Assembly (NCBI RefSeq): GCF_001552075.1
Contig: NZ_BCQM01000006.1
Span: forward strand, 1 to 64,000
Direction of reading: 5' to 3'
DNA from: Arthrobacter luteolus NBRC 107841
GTDB lineage: Bacteria; Actinomycetota; Actinomycetes; Actinomycetales; Micrococcaceae
Length of the DNA stretch: 64,000 bases
The notes under the pieces were generated by a model. That model made no database searches. It saw only the letters and a list, made by a program, of their open reading frames with translations, and was not told where the DNA came from. Every line of letters starts with the position of its first letter. Position 1 is the first letter of the stretch. This document shows positions 1 through 8,053 of the stretch, piece after piece. A program made the position numbers and the translations under genes.

Positions 1-2
1 GG

Positions 3-173
3 TTGGGTGAGGCCTGGCCGCCGCTGCACCTGGTGTTCGGCAGCACCTTCAACGCCTGGGACCTCGCCGCCTATGCCACCGGTGCGGCCGCGGCTGCCAC
101 AGCCGACCTGCTGCTCAGCCGGGCCGGCGGGCGGGTCAGGCGCGCCGCAGCCCTCAGCCGAGCCGTTCGATGA
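3..173 (+). CDS. C-terminal end of a DUF2809-like membrane protein (partial)
   Basis: The frame is open from the window edge to a TGA at 171-173 and gives 56 residues of a protein whose beginning lies outside. It contains a stretch like FGSTFNAWDLAAYATG, followed by alanine-rich hydrophobic sequence and a basic tail. That pattern resembles the last membrane helix of small DUF2809 integral membrane proteins, whose function is unknown. Its 3' end overlaps the 3' end of the convergent thiolase gene by 20 bases. The family call rests on one short motif, so it is tentative; that a real gene ends here is more likely than not. Confidence 0.5.
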   Translation: MGEAWPPLHLVFGSTFNAWDLAAYATGAAAAATADLLLSRAGGRVRRAAALSRAVR

Positions 174-1305
174 TGGTGACGTTAGCCTGCCCGCCGCCCT
201 CGCACATGGTCTGCAGCCCGTAGCGTCCGCCGGTACGCTCCAGCTCATGCAGCAGGGTGGTCATCAGCCGGGCACCGGTGGCGCCGATGGGATGACCCAG
301 GGAAATGCCGCCTCCGTTGACGTTCACCCTGGACAGGTCCGCATCCAGCTCACGCTGCCAGGCCAGGACCACCGAGGCGAAGGCTTCATTGATTTCGATC
401 AGGTCCATCTCCGCCAGTGACATCCCCGTGCGCTTGAGGGCATGCCTGGTGGCCTCGATCGGTGCGCTGAGCATCATGACCGGATCATCGCCGCGGGCCG
501 ACAGGTGGTGGATCCGCGCCCTCGGCCGCAGCCCGTACCGGCGGACGGCGTCCCCGGAGGCGAGCAGCAGCACGGCGGCGGCGTCGGAAATCTGCGACGA
601 CGTCGCGGCCGTCAGCGTGCCGCCCTCCCGCAGCGGCGCAAGGGAGGCGATCTTGGCCCGGTCGGGGGTACGCGGCCCTTCGTCGGCGCTGAGGCCCGCC
701 AGGGGCAGGATTTCCCGGTCGAACCGGCCCTCGGCCTGGGCTGCGAGCGCCCGGAGGTGGGATTCGACGGCGAAATCCTCCAGCTCGCGGCGGGAGAGAC
801 CCCAGCGCTGGACCATCATTTCAGCGCCGATGAACTGGGAAATCGGCTGCGTACCGTACCGCGTTTCCCAGCCGGCGGAGCCTGCGAACGGGTTGGGGAA
901 GCCCAGCTCCGCGGCGGCGGTGTTGGCGTAGCCGATGGGTACGGCGGACATGTTCTGCACACCGCCCGCCACCACCAGGTCAGCTGTTCCGCTCATCACG
1001 GCCTGCGCCGCGTAGGAAATGGCCTGCTGGCCGGAGCCGCACTGGCGTTCCACCGTGGTCCCGGGTACGCGTTCGGAGAGCCCGGCGGCCAGCCAGGCGG
1101 TCCTGGCGATATCCATGGACTGCGGTCCCACCTGGTCGATCGAGCCCAGAATCACCTCATCGAATTCATCAGAGTCAATCCCGGTGCGCCGCACGGTTTC
1201 GCCGATCACCGCGGCAGCGAGGTCCGCGGGGTGGATGCCGCTTAGTCCGCCGCCCCGCCGGCCGACGGGTGTGCGGACCGCGTCGACGATGAGTGCTTCT
1301 GCCAT
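154..1305 (-). CDS. Thiolase family acetyl-CoA acyltransferase
   Basis: 383 residues, the normal length for a thiolase. These enzymes cleave 3-ketoacyl-CoA with CoA, or run in reverse to condense two acetyl-CoA. The nucleophilic cysteine is Cys89 in VERQCGSGQQ, the conserved NEAFA box follows, the catalytic His338 lies in GGISLGHPIGATG and Cys368 in MCEGGGQAN. The ATG at 1305 is preceded by AAAGGGG. The gene is divergent from prfC and stands alone, with no hydratase or dehydrogenase beside it, so its substrate cannot be read from context. It resembles the steroid/fatty acid 3-ketoacyl-CoA thiolase branch. A second, unrelated-in-operon thiolase is encoded at 16265-17506. Confidence 0.9.
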   Translation of the reverse strand: MAEALIVDAVRTPVGRRGGGLSGIHPADLAAAVIGETVRRTGIDSDEFDEVILGSIDQVGPQSMDIARTAWLAAGLSERVPGTTVERQCGSGQQAISYAAQAVMSGTADLVVAGGVQNMSAVPIGYANTAAAELGFPNPFAGSAGWETRYGTQPISQFIGAEMMVQRWGLSRRELEDFAVESHLRALAAQAEGRFDREILPLAGLSADEGPRTPDRAKIASLAPLREGGTLTAATSSQISDAAAVLLLASGDAVRRYGLRPRARIHHLSARGDDPVMMLSAPIEATRHALKRTGMSLAEMDLIEINEAFASVVLAWQRELDADLSRVNVNGGGISLGHPIGATGARLMTTLLHELERTGGRYGLQTMCEGGGQANVTIIERLG

Positions 1306-1461
1306 GGCTGGCCCCTTTGCCGTGGTGGATCTGTACCCTTCACCACACTAGGCCAGGCCCGGCCGCCCCGGCAGGGGCTTCCGGTTTGCGCACGGCCGGT
1401 AAACTGGAAAAGCTGCCATTTGGGCAGTCCCGAAATCCCACCACACCTGAAAGCAGCGGCA

Positions 1462-3090
1462 GTGTCCTCACAGGTCCAGACCCCCGTCCGTGCGAGCGCC
1501 AACCCGGCGATCGGCAAGGAAGCCGTCCGCCGGCGCACCTTCGCCGTCATCTCCCACCCTGACGCCGGCAAGTCCACGCTGACCGAGGCGCTTGCCCTGC
1601 ATGCCCGTGTCATCGGCACCGCCGGTGCCACCAACGGCAAGGACAACCGCCGGGAAACGGTCTCCGACTGGATGCAGATGGAGAAGGACCGCGGCATCTC
1701 CATCAGTTCCACGGCCCTGCAGTTCGCCTACCGGGACACCGTTATCAACCTGCTGGACACCCCCGGCCACGCCGACTTCTCCGAGGACACCTACCGCGTC
1801 CTGGCCGCGGTTGACTGTGCCGTGATGCTGGTGGACGCCGCCAAGGGACTGGAAACCCAGACCATGAAGCTCTTCGAGGTCTGCCGCTCACGGAACCTGC
1901 CGATCATCACCGTAATCAACAAGTGGGACCGCCCCGGACTGGATCCGCTGGCGCTGATGGATGAGATCACCGAGCGCACCGGCCTGGCACCCATGCCGCT
2001 GACCTGGGCAGTCGGCATCGCCGGTGACTTCCGCGGTGTCTGGGACCGGTCCAAGGACGAATACGTGCGCTTCACCCGGCAGAATTCCGGCGCCTCTCTG
2101 GCGTTGGAGGAACACTTCAGCACCGAGGAAGCCGCTGCGGCCGAGGGCGATGTCTGGGACGAGTCGGTGGGTGAAGCGGAGCTGGTCATCGACGGAAGCG
2201 AGTTTGACCGCCAGGCCTTCCTGGACGCGAAGGCCACGCCGATCCTGTTCTCCTCCGCCGCCCTGAACTTCGGCGTGAAGCAGATCCTGGACACCCTGGT
2301 GGATCTGGCCCCTCCCGCCGGACCCCGGGTGGACGAGGCAGGAAACCAGCGTCCGGTCGACGCACCGTTCTCCGGCTTCGTCTTCAAGGTCCAGGCCGGC
2401 ATGAACAAGGCCCACCGGGACCACGTCGCTTTTATCCGTGTCTGCTCCGGCATCTTCGAACGCGGCATGGTGGTCACCCACTCCAACACCGGCAAAACGT
2501 TCGCCACCAAATACGCCCAGCACCTGTTCGGCCGCGAACGCGAGGTGATCGACCAGGCGTACCCGGGCGACGTCGTCGGGCTGGTGAATGCCTCCGCCCT
2601 GCGGGTTGGTGACAGCCTGTACGTCGAGGAACCCGTCCAGTACCCGCCGATTCCGTTCTTCAGCCCCGAACACTTCCGGGTGGCCCGCTCCCAGGACCCC
2701 AGCCGGTACAAGCAGTTCCGCCGCGGGATCGACCAGTTGGAGCACGAGGGCATCATCCAGGTGCTGCGCTCCGACCGGCGGGGCGATCAGGCCCCGGTGC
2801 TGGCCGCCGTTGGCCCCATGCAGTTCGAAGTGGTGGAAGACCGCATGACGCAGGACTTCAACGCGCCGATGCGGATGGAGCAGCTCAACTACTCACTGGC
2901 CCGGCTCACCGAGGCTTCGGCCGCGGAGGTCCTGAGTAACGTCCACGGCGCCGAGGTGCTGATCCGCACCGACGGCGCCTACGTGGCCGTTTTCAACGAC
3001 ATCTGGGCGCTGCGCCGGGTACAGAAGAACCACCCCGAGGTGCCGCTGACTGAAATCGGCACCGAATCCCCAAACAGCGCCGGCTACTGA
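1462..3090 (+). CDS. prfC: Peptide chain release factor 3
   Basis: A translational GTPase of 542 residues that recycles RF1 and RF2 from the ribosome after termination. The G domain is clear: P-loop SHPDAGKST near residues 31-39, switch II DTPGHADFSEDTYR, and NKWDRP for guanine recognition. The RF3-specific RGISISS segment and the RF3 C-terminal region (PMQFEVVEDRM) are also present. The frame extends upstream to a TTG at 1420, but a GTG at 1462 with GAAAG eight bases before it gives the N-terminus expected for actinobacterial RF3 (SSQVQTPVRAS...), so 1462 was chosen. The stop is followed after 17 bases by the fetB-like gene, which suggests cotranscription. Confidence 0.93.
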   Translation: MSSQVQTPVRASANPAIGKEAVRRRTFAVISHPDAGKSTLTEALALHARVIGTAGATNGKDNRRETVSDWMQMEKDRGISISSTALQFAYRDTVINLLDTPGHADFSEDTYRVLAAVDCAVMLVDAAKGLETQTMKLFEVCRSRNLPIITVINKWDRPGLDPLALMDEITERTGLAPMPLTWAVGIAGDFRGVWDRSKDEYVRFTRQNSGASLALEEHFSTEEAAAAEGDVWDESVGEAELVIDGSEFDRQAFLDAKATPILFSSAALNFGVKQILDTLVDLAPPAGPRVDEAGNQRPVDAPFSGFVFKVQAGMNKAHRDHVAFIRVCSGIFERGMVVTHSNTGKTFATKYAQHLFGREREVIDQAYPGDVVGLVNASALRVGDSLYVEEPVQYPPIPFFSPEHFRVARSQDPSRYKQFRRGIDQLEHEGIIQVLRSDRRGDQAPVLAAVGPMQFEVVEDRMTQDFNAPMRMEQLNYSLARLTEASAAEVLSNVHGAEVLIRTDGAYVAVFNDIWALRRVQKNHPEVPLTEIGTESPNSAGY

Positions 3091-3107
3091 TTCCGGAGGC
3101 TGCCGCC

Positions 3108-3929
3108 GTGGATTCGACCCTGCTGAATATCGGTCCGGCGGCCTGGCTGCTGCTCGCGGGCCTGCTCGGCACGGCGGCGCTGATCTCCGCCCTGGTCCTG
3201 GACCGGTCCCCCGGAGCCGTGCTGGCCGCAGGGCTCCGTGCCGTGGTGCAGCTGGCGGTGGTCGCTTTGCTCATCAGCCAGCTGGCCAGGCATCCGCTCG
3301 CGGCCCTGGGCTTCGTGGCCCTGATGTTCTCCGTCGCCTCCCTCACCGCGGGACGGCGGGTGGCTGCGGGACGCCGCGGCGTACTGATGGCGCTGCCGAT
3401 TGCCGCCGGAGTGCTGCCGGTCCTGGGGCTGATGCTGGCCTGCGGCGTCCTGCCCTTCAGTGCCCTGGCCCTGATTGCGGTAGCCGGCCAGCTGATCGGC
3501 GGGGCCATGACCGCCGCCACCCTCGCCGGCCGGCGGATCCTCGGTGAGCTGCACCAGCGCAACGGCGAGGTGGAAGCTGCCCTGGCCCTGGGATTCCCCG
3601 ATGCAGAGGCCCGGATGCTCATCATCCGGCCGGTCGCCGGCGAAGCGCTGATTCCGGCCCTGGACCAGACCCGGACTGTCGGTATGGTGACGCTGCCTGG
3701 CGCCTTTGTGGGCCTGATCCTCGGCGGGGCCTCCCCGCTGGATGCGGCGCTGGTGCAGCTGCTGGTCCTGGTGGCGCTGCTGGCCGTCGAAGCCCTGGCC
3801 ATCGCCGTCGTGCTCTATGGCTGCACCCATGCCTGGTGGCTGCCGCAGAACCCGTCAGCCCGGACTTCCTCCCCGCCCAAGCGGAAGCCGCTCTGGTCAA
3901 TGAGACCGCTGCGGACCGGCCGAGCATAA
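3108..3929 (+). CDS. fetB: FetB/UPF0014 family ABC transporter permease
   Basis: 273 residues with about seven hydrophobic segments and the family-typical cytoplasmic stretch with RILGELHQRNGEVEAALALG and ALIPALDQTRTVGMVTLPGAF. Members of UPF0014 include E. coli FetB, the permease of a metal (iron) export ABC system, and plant STAR2-type proteins. Start is GTG at 3108 with GGAGG eight bases upstream. The usual ATPase partner FetA is not encoded next to it; the upstream neighbour is prfC and the downstream one is unrelated. It may use an ATPase encoded elsewhere. The C-terminal 35 residues are basic and probably cytosolic. Confidence 0.8.
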   Translation: MDSTLLNIGPAAWLLLAGLLGTAALISALVLDRSPGAVLAAGLRAVVQLAVVALLISQLARHPLAALGFVALMFSVASLTAGRRVAAGRRGVLMALPIAAGVLPVLGLMLACGVLPFSALALIAVAGQLIGGAMTAATLAGRRILGELHQRNGEVEAALALGFPDAEARMLIIRPVAGEALIPALDQTRTVGMVTLPGAFVGLILGGASPLDAALVQLLVLVALLAVEALAIAVVLYGCTHAWWLPQNPSARTSSPPKRKPLWSMRPLRTGRA

Positions 3930-3934
3930 AGGTT

Positions 3935-3962
3935 CCTAACCTCAAACTGATTTGAGGCTAAG
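3935..3962. promoter_or_regulatory. Long inverted repeat upstream of the DUF6421 operon
   Basis: Two 12-base half-sites face each other: CCTAACCTCAAA at 3935-3946 and the reverse complement CTTAGCCTCAAA at 3951-3962, separated by CTGA. The inner seven bases (CCTCAAA/TTTGAGG) are perfect and 10 of 12 positions match overall. It lies 74 bases before the ATG of the DUF6421 gene and just after the fetB-like stop. The shape fits an operator for a dimeric repressor or activator; the regulator is unknown. A T-tract is absent, so a terminator is less likely. Confidence 0.5.
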
Positions 3963-4035
3963 TAATCGTGACAGATGGCTAGGCTGGGAGCATCAGCTTC
4001 CCGCGGGGGGATCCTGCTACCGGAAGGTCTCAGCC

Positions 4036-5412
4036 ATGTCATCAGCAACGCTGCATTCTCCAGCAAGCCAGCTCGCGTCGGCCCCGGAGGATTCCGCGGC
4101 CTGGCACCGGCTGAAGAGCGCCGCCACCGGGTTCGCGCAGCTCCAGGAACAGGACGGATCCGTCCCCGAAGAGCACCACGCCGCCGCCGGGCCCCTGCTC
4201 GAAACCGTCCGGGACGCCGTCCGGGAACTCACTCCCGCCTTCGGACACGACGCCGATTACCTCGACCTCGCGGTGCGGGACCTGGACCGCTGGCTCGAAG
4301 CCGGACTGGGCGTTCCGGACTTCCTCGATTCCCTGCTGGCCTTCCAGCCGCAGCTGAGCCGCACCGATGGACTGCTGCACCTGGTCATCTTCCCCATGTA
4401 CACGCAGAACGGGTCCCGTTCCCGCCTCCTCGAAGCCGTGATCGTCGAGGTCATCTGGCCGGAATTCATCGCCGGCCTCGAAGCCGGGGACTACTCCAAC
4501 AAACTCTTCGTGCCGATCCGCTTCCGCGGCTTCACTCCCGGCTATGACACCAACTCCGCCGTCCTGTTCCCCGAAACCGTCGCCGTCCGCGAGACGCCGG
4601 CCTTCACCTGGGGTGCAATCTTCGCGGACCGGGAGGCCGCCCGCTTCCGCAGGGTGCTGCGCGCCGCCGCGGAGATCACCTCGCTCGAACTTCCTGAAGG
4701 CGCCGCAGAATTCCTGGACAACCAGGCCCTGACCGAAGAGACCTTCGTGATGTGGGACCTTATCCACGACCGCACCCATATGCGCGGCGACCTGCCCTTC
4801 GATCCCTTTATGATCAAGCAGCGGATGCCGTACTTCCTCTACTCGCTCGAGGAGCTGCGCTGCGATCTCACCGCGTTCCGCGAGTCGGTCAAGATCCAGC
4901 ACAACGACGACGCCGATCCGCAGGCCCGGCGAACGGCGCAGCTGGTGCAGTACGCCGTGATCTTCGACCGGATCTTCCGGTTTGCCATCACCGGATCACG
5001 CGTACGCAACTACGACGGCCTGGGCGGGCAGCTGCTCTTTGCCTGGATGCACCAGCACCGGGTCCTGCACTGGACCGACGGCAAGCTGAGCATCGACTGG
5101 GACGAAGCCCCCGCCGTCGTCGTCCGTTTGGGCGAAGAAATCGAGGAACTGTACTGGCGTTCCATCGACCGCCCCAAGACAGCGCACTGGCTGGCAGCCT
5201 ACGATCTAGTCTCAGGAACGCTGACCCCCAACCCGGCCTCGCGCTGGGCCAAGGGACCGGATGCCCTGCCGCTGGACGGCCCGCCGCGCGCCCTCACGGA
5301 CGAAGTGCTCGACGACGAATTTCCGCTGTCCATGTTCTACGAAGCACTGTCCAAGAAGATGGCACCGGTCATCGAATCCACCGCCGGAATTACGGGGAGC
5401 AGCACGCTATGA
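4036..5412 (+). CDS. DUF6421 family protein
   Basis: A 458-residue soluble protein that I recognise as DUF6421, an uncharacterised actinobacterial family. The start is the ATG at 4036 with GGAAGG upstream; the longer frame from 3952 would run through the inverted repeat. The best preserved-looking segment is HDRTH at residues 244-248, then RGDLPFDPFMIKQR, then EELRCD at 272-277. HDxxH with acidic residues 24-29 positions later is laid out like a gluzincin zinc site (HExxH...E), but with Asp for the usual Glu, so metal binding is only an inference. No signal peptide or membrane segment. The stop overlaps the next gene as ATGA, so translation is probably coupled to the SDR. Confidence 0.75.
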   Translation: MSSATLHSPASQLASAPEDSAAWHRLKSAATGFAQLQEQDGSVPEEHHAAAGPLLETVRDAVRELTPAFGHDADYLDLAVRDLDRWLEAGLGVPDFLDSLLAFQPQLSRTDGLLHLVIFPMYTQNGSRSRLLEAVIVEVIWPEFIAGLEAGDYSNKLFVPIRFRGFTPGYDTNSAVLFPETVAVRETPAFTWGAIFADREAARFRRVLRAAAEITSLELPEGAAEFLDNQALTEETFVMWDLIHDRTHMRGDLPFDPFMIKQRMPYFLYSLEELRCDLTAFRESVKIQHNDDADPQARRTAQLVQYAVIFDRIFRFAITGSRVRNYDGLGGQLLFAWMHQHRVLHWTDGKLSIDWDEAPAVVVRLGEEIEELYWRSIDRPKTAHWLAAYDLVSGTLTPNPASRWAKGPDALPLDGPPRALTDEVLDDEFPLSMFYEALSKKMAPVIESTAGITGSSTL

Positions 5413-6137
5413 CCACTGCCGGAGCAGGGGAAACCGCCCTTCAGGGACTGACCGTCCTCGTCGCCGGGGCAGCCTCTGCCTCCGGCACCGCAGTCTGCAC
5501 CGCCCTGGCGGCCGGCGGGGCGAAGGTGGTGGCCGTCGGCTCCAACGCCGCCCGGCTGGAAGGCGCCCTCGCCGCACTGCCCGAAGCAGAACTTCGCACC
5601 TGCGACCTCAGCCGCCCCGGTGACGTCGCCGGCCTCGCCGCGGACCTGGCGGATGAAGGCGGCATCGACGGGCTGATCCACCTGGTGGGCGGCTGGCGCG
5701 GCGGCAGCTCACTGCAGGAGCAGAGCGATGCGGACTGGGACTTCCTGCAGAACAACATCCTCAACACCCTGCGCAACACCAGCCGCAGCTTCTACGATCA
5801 GCTGGCGGCTTCCCCGCACGGACGGCTGGCGATCGTCTCCTCCACCGCCGTCGATTCCCCCACCCCCGGCAACGCCGGCTACGCGGCCGCTAAAGCCGCA
5901 GCCGAAACCTGGGTGCAGTCCATCGCCGCCGGATTCGACGGAACCGATGCCGCCGCCGTCGTGCTGGTGGTCAAAGCCCTGGTGGACGATGCCATGCGCG
6001 CCGCCCAGCCGGACCGGAAGTTCCCCGACTTCACCGACGTTTCCGAGCTGGGCCGGGCCGCCGTCCGGCTGTTCAGCACGCCGGCAGCGTCCCTTAATGG
6101 CAGGCGGATCAGCCTGCTGCCGTCCGACTACAGCTGA
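5409..6137 (+). CDS. SDR family oxidoreductase
   Basis: 242 residues, typical of a classical short-chain dehydrogenase/reductase. The N-terminal Rossmann segment is LTVLVAGAASASG, a loose version of TGxxxGxG, so cofactor binding may differ from standard members. Catalytic Tyr158 and Lys162 are in GYAAAKAAAE, preceded by a serine-rich IVSST strand. Start ATG at 5409 overlaps the DUF6421 stop by four bases. The aldolase gene follows after 44 bases. The substrate is unknown; the tight link to DUF6421 suggests the two act in one pathway. Confidence 0.85.
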   Translation: MTTAGAGETALQGLTVLVAGAASASGTAVCTALAAGGAKVVAVGSNAARLEGALAALPEAELRTCDLSRPGDVAGLAADLADEGGIDGLIHLVGGWRGGSSLQEQSDADWDFLQNNILNTLRNTSRSFYDQLAASPHGRLAIVSSTAVDSPTPGNAGYAAAKAAAETWVQSIAAGFDGTDAAAVVLVVKALVDDAMRAAQPDRKFPDFTDVSELGRAAVRLFSTPAASLNGRRISLLPSDYS

Positions 6138-6181
6138 GGGCCATTTCCGGCCCTGCCCCAATGTGAGGAATACTGACACCC

Positions 6182-7246
6182 GTGATAGAAACCGCCTCCC
6201 TGCATGACCCTGCCCTGCGCGCCTTCGCCTCGGATAACTACTCCGGCGTCCATCCTGAAATCATGGACGCCCTGGCTGCCGCCAACCTCGGCCACCAGGT
6301 CGCCTATGGAGAGGACGTGTACACGGCGAAGCTCCGGGACGTCTTCACCGGGCACTTCGGCAACCGGATGCGGGCTTTCCCTGTCTTCAACGGCACCGGT
6401 GCCAACGTCACCAGCCTGCAGTCCCTGCTGCCCCGCTGGGGCGCCGTCATCTGCGCCTCCACCGCCCACATCAACGTGGACGAAAACGGCGCCCCCGAAC
6501 GCATCGGCGGCATGAAGCTGCTTAATGTCCCCACCCCGGACGGCAAGCTCACCCCCGAACTGATTGACCGCGAGGCCTGGGGCTGGGGCGACGAGCACCG
6601 TGCCCAGCCGCTGGCCGTGTCGATCACCCAGTCCACCGAGCTGGGAACCCTCTACACCGTGGAGGAGATCAAGGCGATTTCCGAGCACATCCACGCCCGC
6701 GGCATGAAGCTGCACATGGACGGGGCCCGGCTGGGCAACGCCGCCGCAGCATTGGGTGTGCCCCTGCGCGCCATCACCACCGACGCGGGCGTCGATATCC
6801 TCTCCCTGGGCGGAACCAAGAACGGCATGATGTACGGTGAGTGCATCGTCGCCCTGGATCCGGATGCCGCCCCCGGCCTGGAATACCTGCGCAAGATGAA
6901 CATGCAGCTGGCTTCCAAGATGCGGTTCGTCTCGGCCCAGTTCATCGCCCTGTACGGCACGGATCTCTGGCAGCGCTCGGCCTCCACGGCCAACGCCATG
7001 GCGGCCCGGCTGCGCGCCGCGGTGGAAAAGATCGACGGCGTCACCCTCACCCAGCCCACCGAAGCCAACGCCGTGTTCGCCACCCTGCCGGCCGGTGTGG
7101 CGGACAAGCTCCGGGACGCCTTCCGCTTCTACGACTGGGACCAGGCCACCGGCGAGGTGCGCTGGATGTGCACGTTCGACACCACCGAGGCGGATGTGGA
7201 TGCCTTCGCCGCGGCCATCGCCTCGGAGGTTTCCGCCGCGCGCTGA
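6182..7246 (+). CDS. Threonine aldolase / beta-eliminating lyase family, PLP-dependent
   Basis: 354 residues of fold-type I PLP enzyme similar to low-specificity L-threonine aldolases, which split beta-hydroxy amino acids to glycine and an aldehyde. Visible features are the N-terminal FASDNYSGVHPEIM, the cofactor aspartate in LHMDGARLGNA, and the Schiff-base lysine Lys213 in LSLGGTKNGMM. GTG at 6182 has GAGG 13 bases upstream. It is the third gene of the DUF6421-SDR set. Together an SDR and an aldolase would suit metabolism of a beta-hydroxy or beta-keto amino acid, but this is inference from context. Confidence 0.85.
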   Translation: MIETASLHDPALRAFASDNYSGVHPEIMDALAAANLGHQVAYGEDVYTAKLRDVFTGHFGNRMRAFPVFNGTGANVTSLQSLLPRWGAVICASTAHINVDENGAPERIGGMKLLNVPTPDGKLTPELIDREAWGWGDEHRAQPLAVSITQSTELGTLYTVEEIKAISEHIHARGMKLHMDGARLGNAAAALGVPLRAITTDAGVDILSLGGTKNGMMYGECIVALDPDAAPGLEYLRKMNMQLASKMRFVSAQFIALYGTDLWQRSASTANAMAARLRAAVEKIDGVTLTQPTEANAVFATLPAGVADKLRDAFRFYDWDQATGEVRWMCTFDTTEADVDAFAAAIASEVSAAR

Positions 7247-7346
7247 GCCGCTGCACTGTCGGCCGGGCAGCAGCGGTACGTAAGCTGTTGCCCGTAACGA
7301 TTGGGACTTTCCGGCGAGCCTGCACCGAAGGGCGCGGGCCCCGCCG

Positions 7347-7361
7347 TAACCTTCGAGGGTG
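7347..7361 (+). promoter_or_regulatory. Leaderless promoter -10 box of the DUF3000 gene
   Basis: TAACCT at 7347-7352 is followed by six bases and then the GTG start at 7359, with no ribosome binding site in between. This is the leaderless layout common in actinobacteria. No convincing -35 box was identified. Confidence 0.5.
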
Positions 7362-7994
7362 AGTGCAATTGGTGACCTGTCACAGGTGCCCCCGGAATTC
7401 CTGACAGCCCTAGGGGCGCTGCGCCGAGCTAAGTGCCGGCCCGAGGTGCGGCTGGAAGAGATTCCAGCCCCCACCCGGCTGGCACCTTTCGCCGTGTCGC
7501 TGGCTGCCGACGTCGTTTGTTCCGGCCCGCAGCCGGTCAACGGAACCTTCCACGGACCGGTAGGTCCGGTCCTTCCCGAGAGCCAGGAGCTGGCCACCGG
7601 ACGGTTCATCCTGCTGTACGACCCCGAGGGCAGCGCGGTCTGGAACGGCAACTTCCGGATCGTCACCTATATCCGCGCCGAGCTCGAACCGGATATGGGA
7701 AATGACCAGATGCTCGGCTCGGTTGCCTGGACCTGGCTGGTGGACGCCCTGCAGGAACACGGTGCCCGGTACTCCTCCGCCGGCGGCACGGCGACCCGGA
7801 TCCTGTCCGAAAGCTACGGCACCCTGGCCGGGCGCAGTGACGCCATCGACATCGAGCTGCGCGCTTCCTGGACCCCGGACGGCGCCGACGTGCAGTCCCA
7901 CCTGGAAGCCTGGTCCGATATGGTGTGCACTTTTGCCGGGCTTCCACCGCTTCCCGACGGCGTTTCCCCGCTTCCGCGACGCCGCCTCAACTAG
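7359..7994 (+). CDS. DUF3000 family protein
   Basis: 211 residues recognised as DUF3000, a conserved actinobacterial family of unknown function. Typical segments are APTRLAPFAVSLAADV, GRFILLYDPEGSAVWNGNFRIVTYIRAELE, and a C-terminal SWTPDGADVQSHLEAWSDMVCTFAGLPPLPDG. No membrane segment or known catalytic motif is visible. It precedes the RNase D-like gene, an arrangement common in relatives. The GTG at 7359 is probably leaderless. The intergenic distance of 56 bases and a second -10-like box suggest the nuclease can also be transcribed on its own. Confidence 0.8.
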   Translation: MSAIGDLSQVPPEFLTALGALRRAKCRPEVRLEEIPAPTRLAPFAVSLAADVVCSGPQPVNGTFHGPVGPVLPESQELATGRFILLYDPEGSAVWNGNFRIVTYIRAELEPDMGNDQMLGSVAWTWLVDALQEHGARYSSAGGTATRILSESYGTLAGRSDAIDIELRASWTPDGADVQSHLEAWSDMVCTFAGLPPLPDGVSPLPRRRLN

Positions 7995-8035
7995 CTCCAG
8001 CGGCCCCCGAGACGGGACCACCCCGCTGCACTCGA

Positions 8036-8053
8036 TAGACTGGAAGCCTTATG
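8036..8053 (+). promoter_or_regulatory. Candidate -10 box in front of the RNase D-like gene
   Basis: TAGACT at 8036-8041 lies nine bases before the ATG at 8051, giving a very short or absent leader. The same TAGACTGG string precedes the DUF6153 gene at 14072. No -35 box was assigned. Confidence 0.4.

Noticed and set aside
3929-3941. AGGTT-CCT-AACCT as a DtxR/IdeR iron box
   Set aside because: The arms match part of the consensus but the spacer is three instead of five bases; the larger dyad at 3935-3962 explains the region better.
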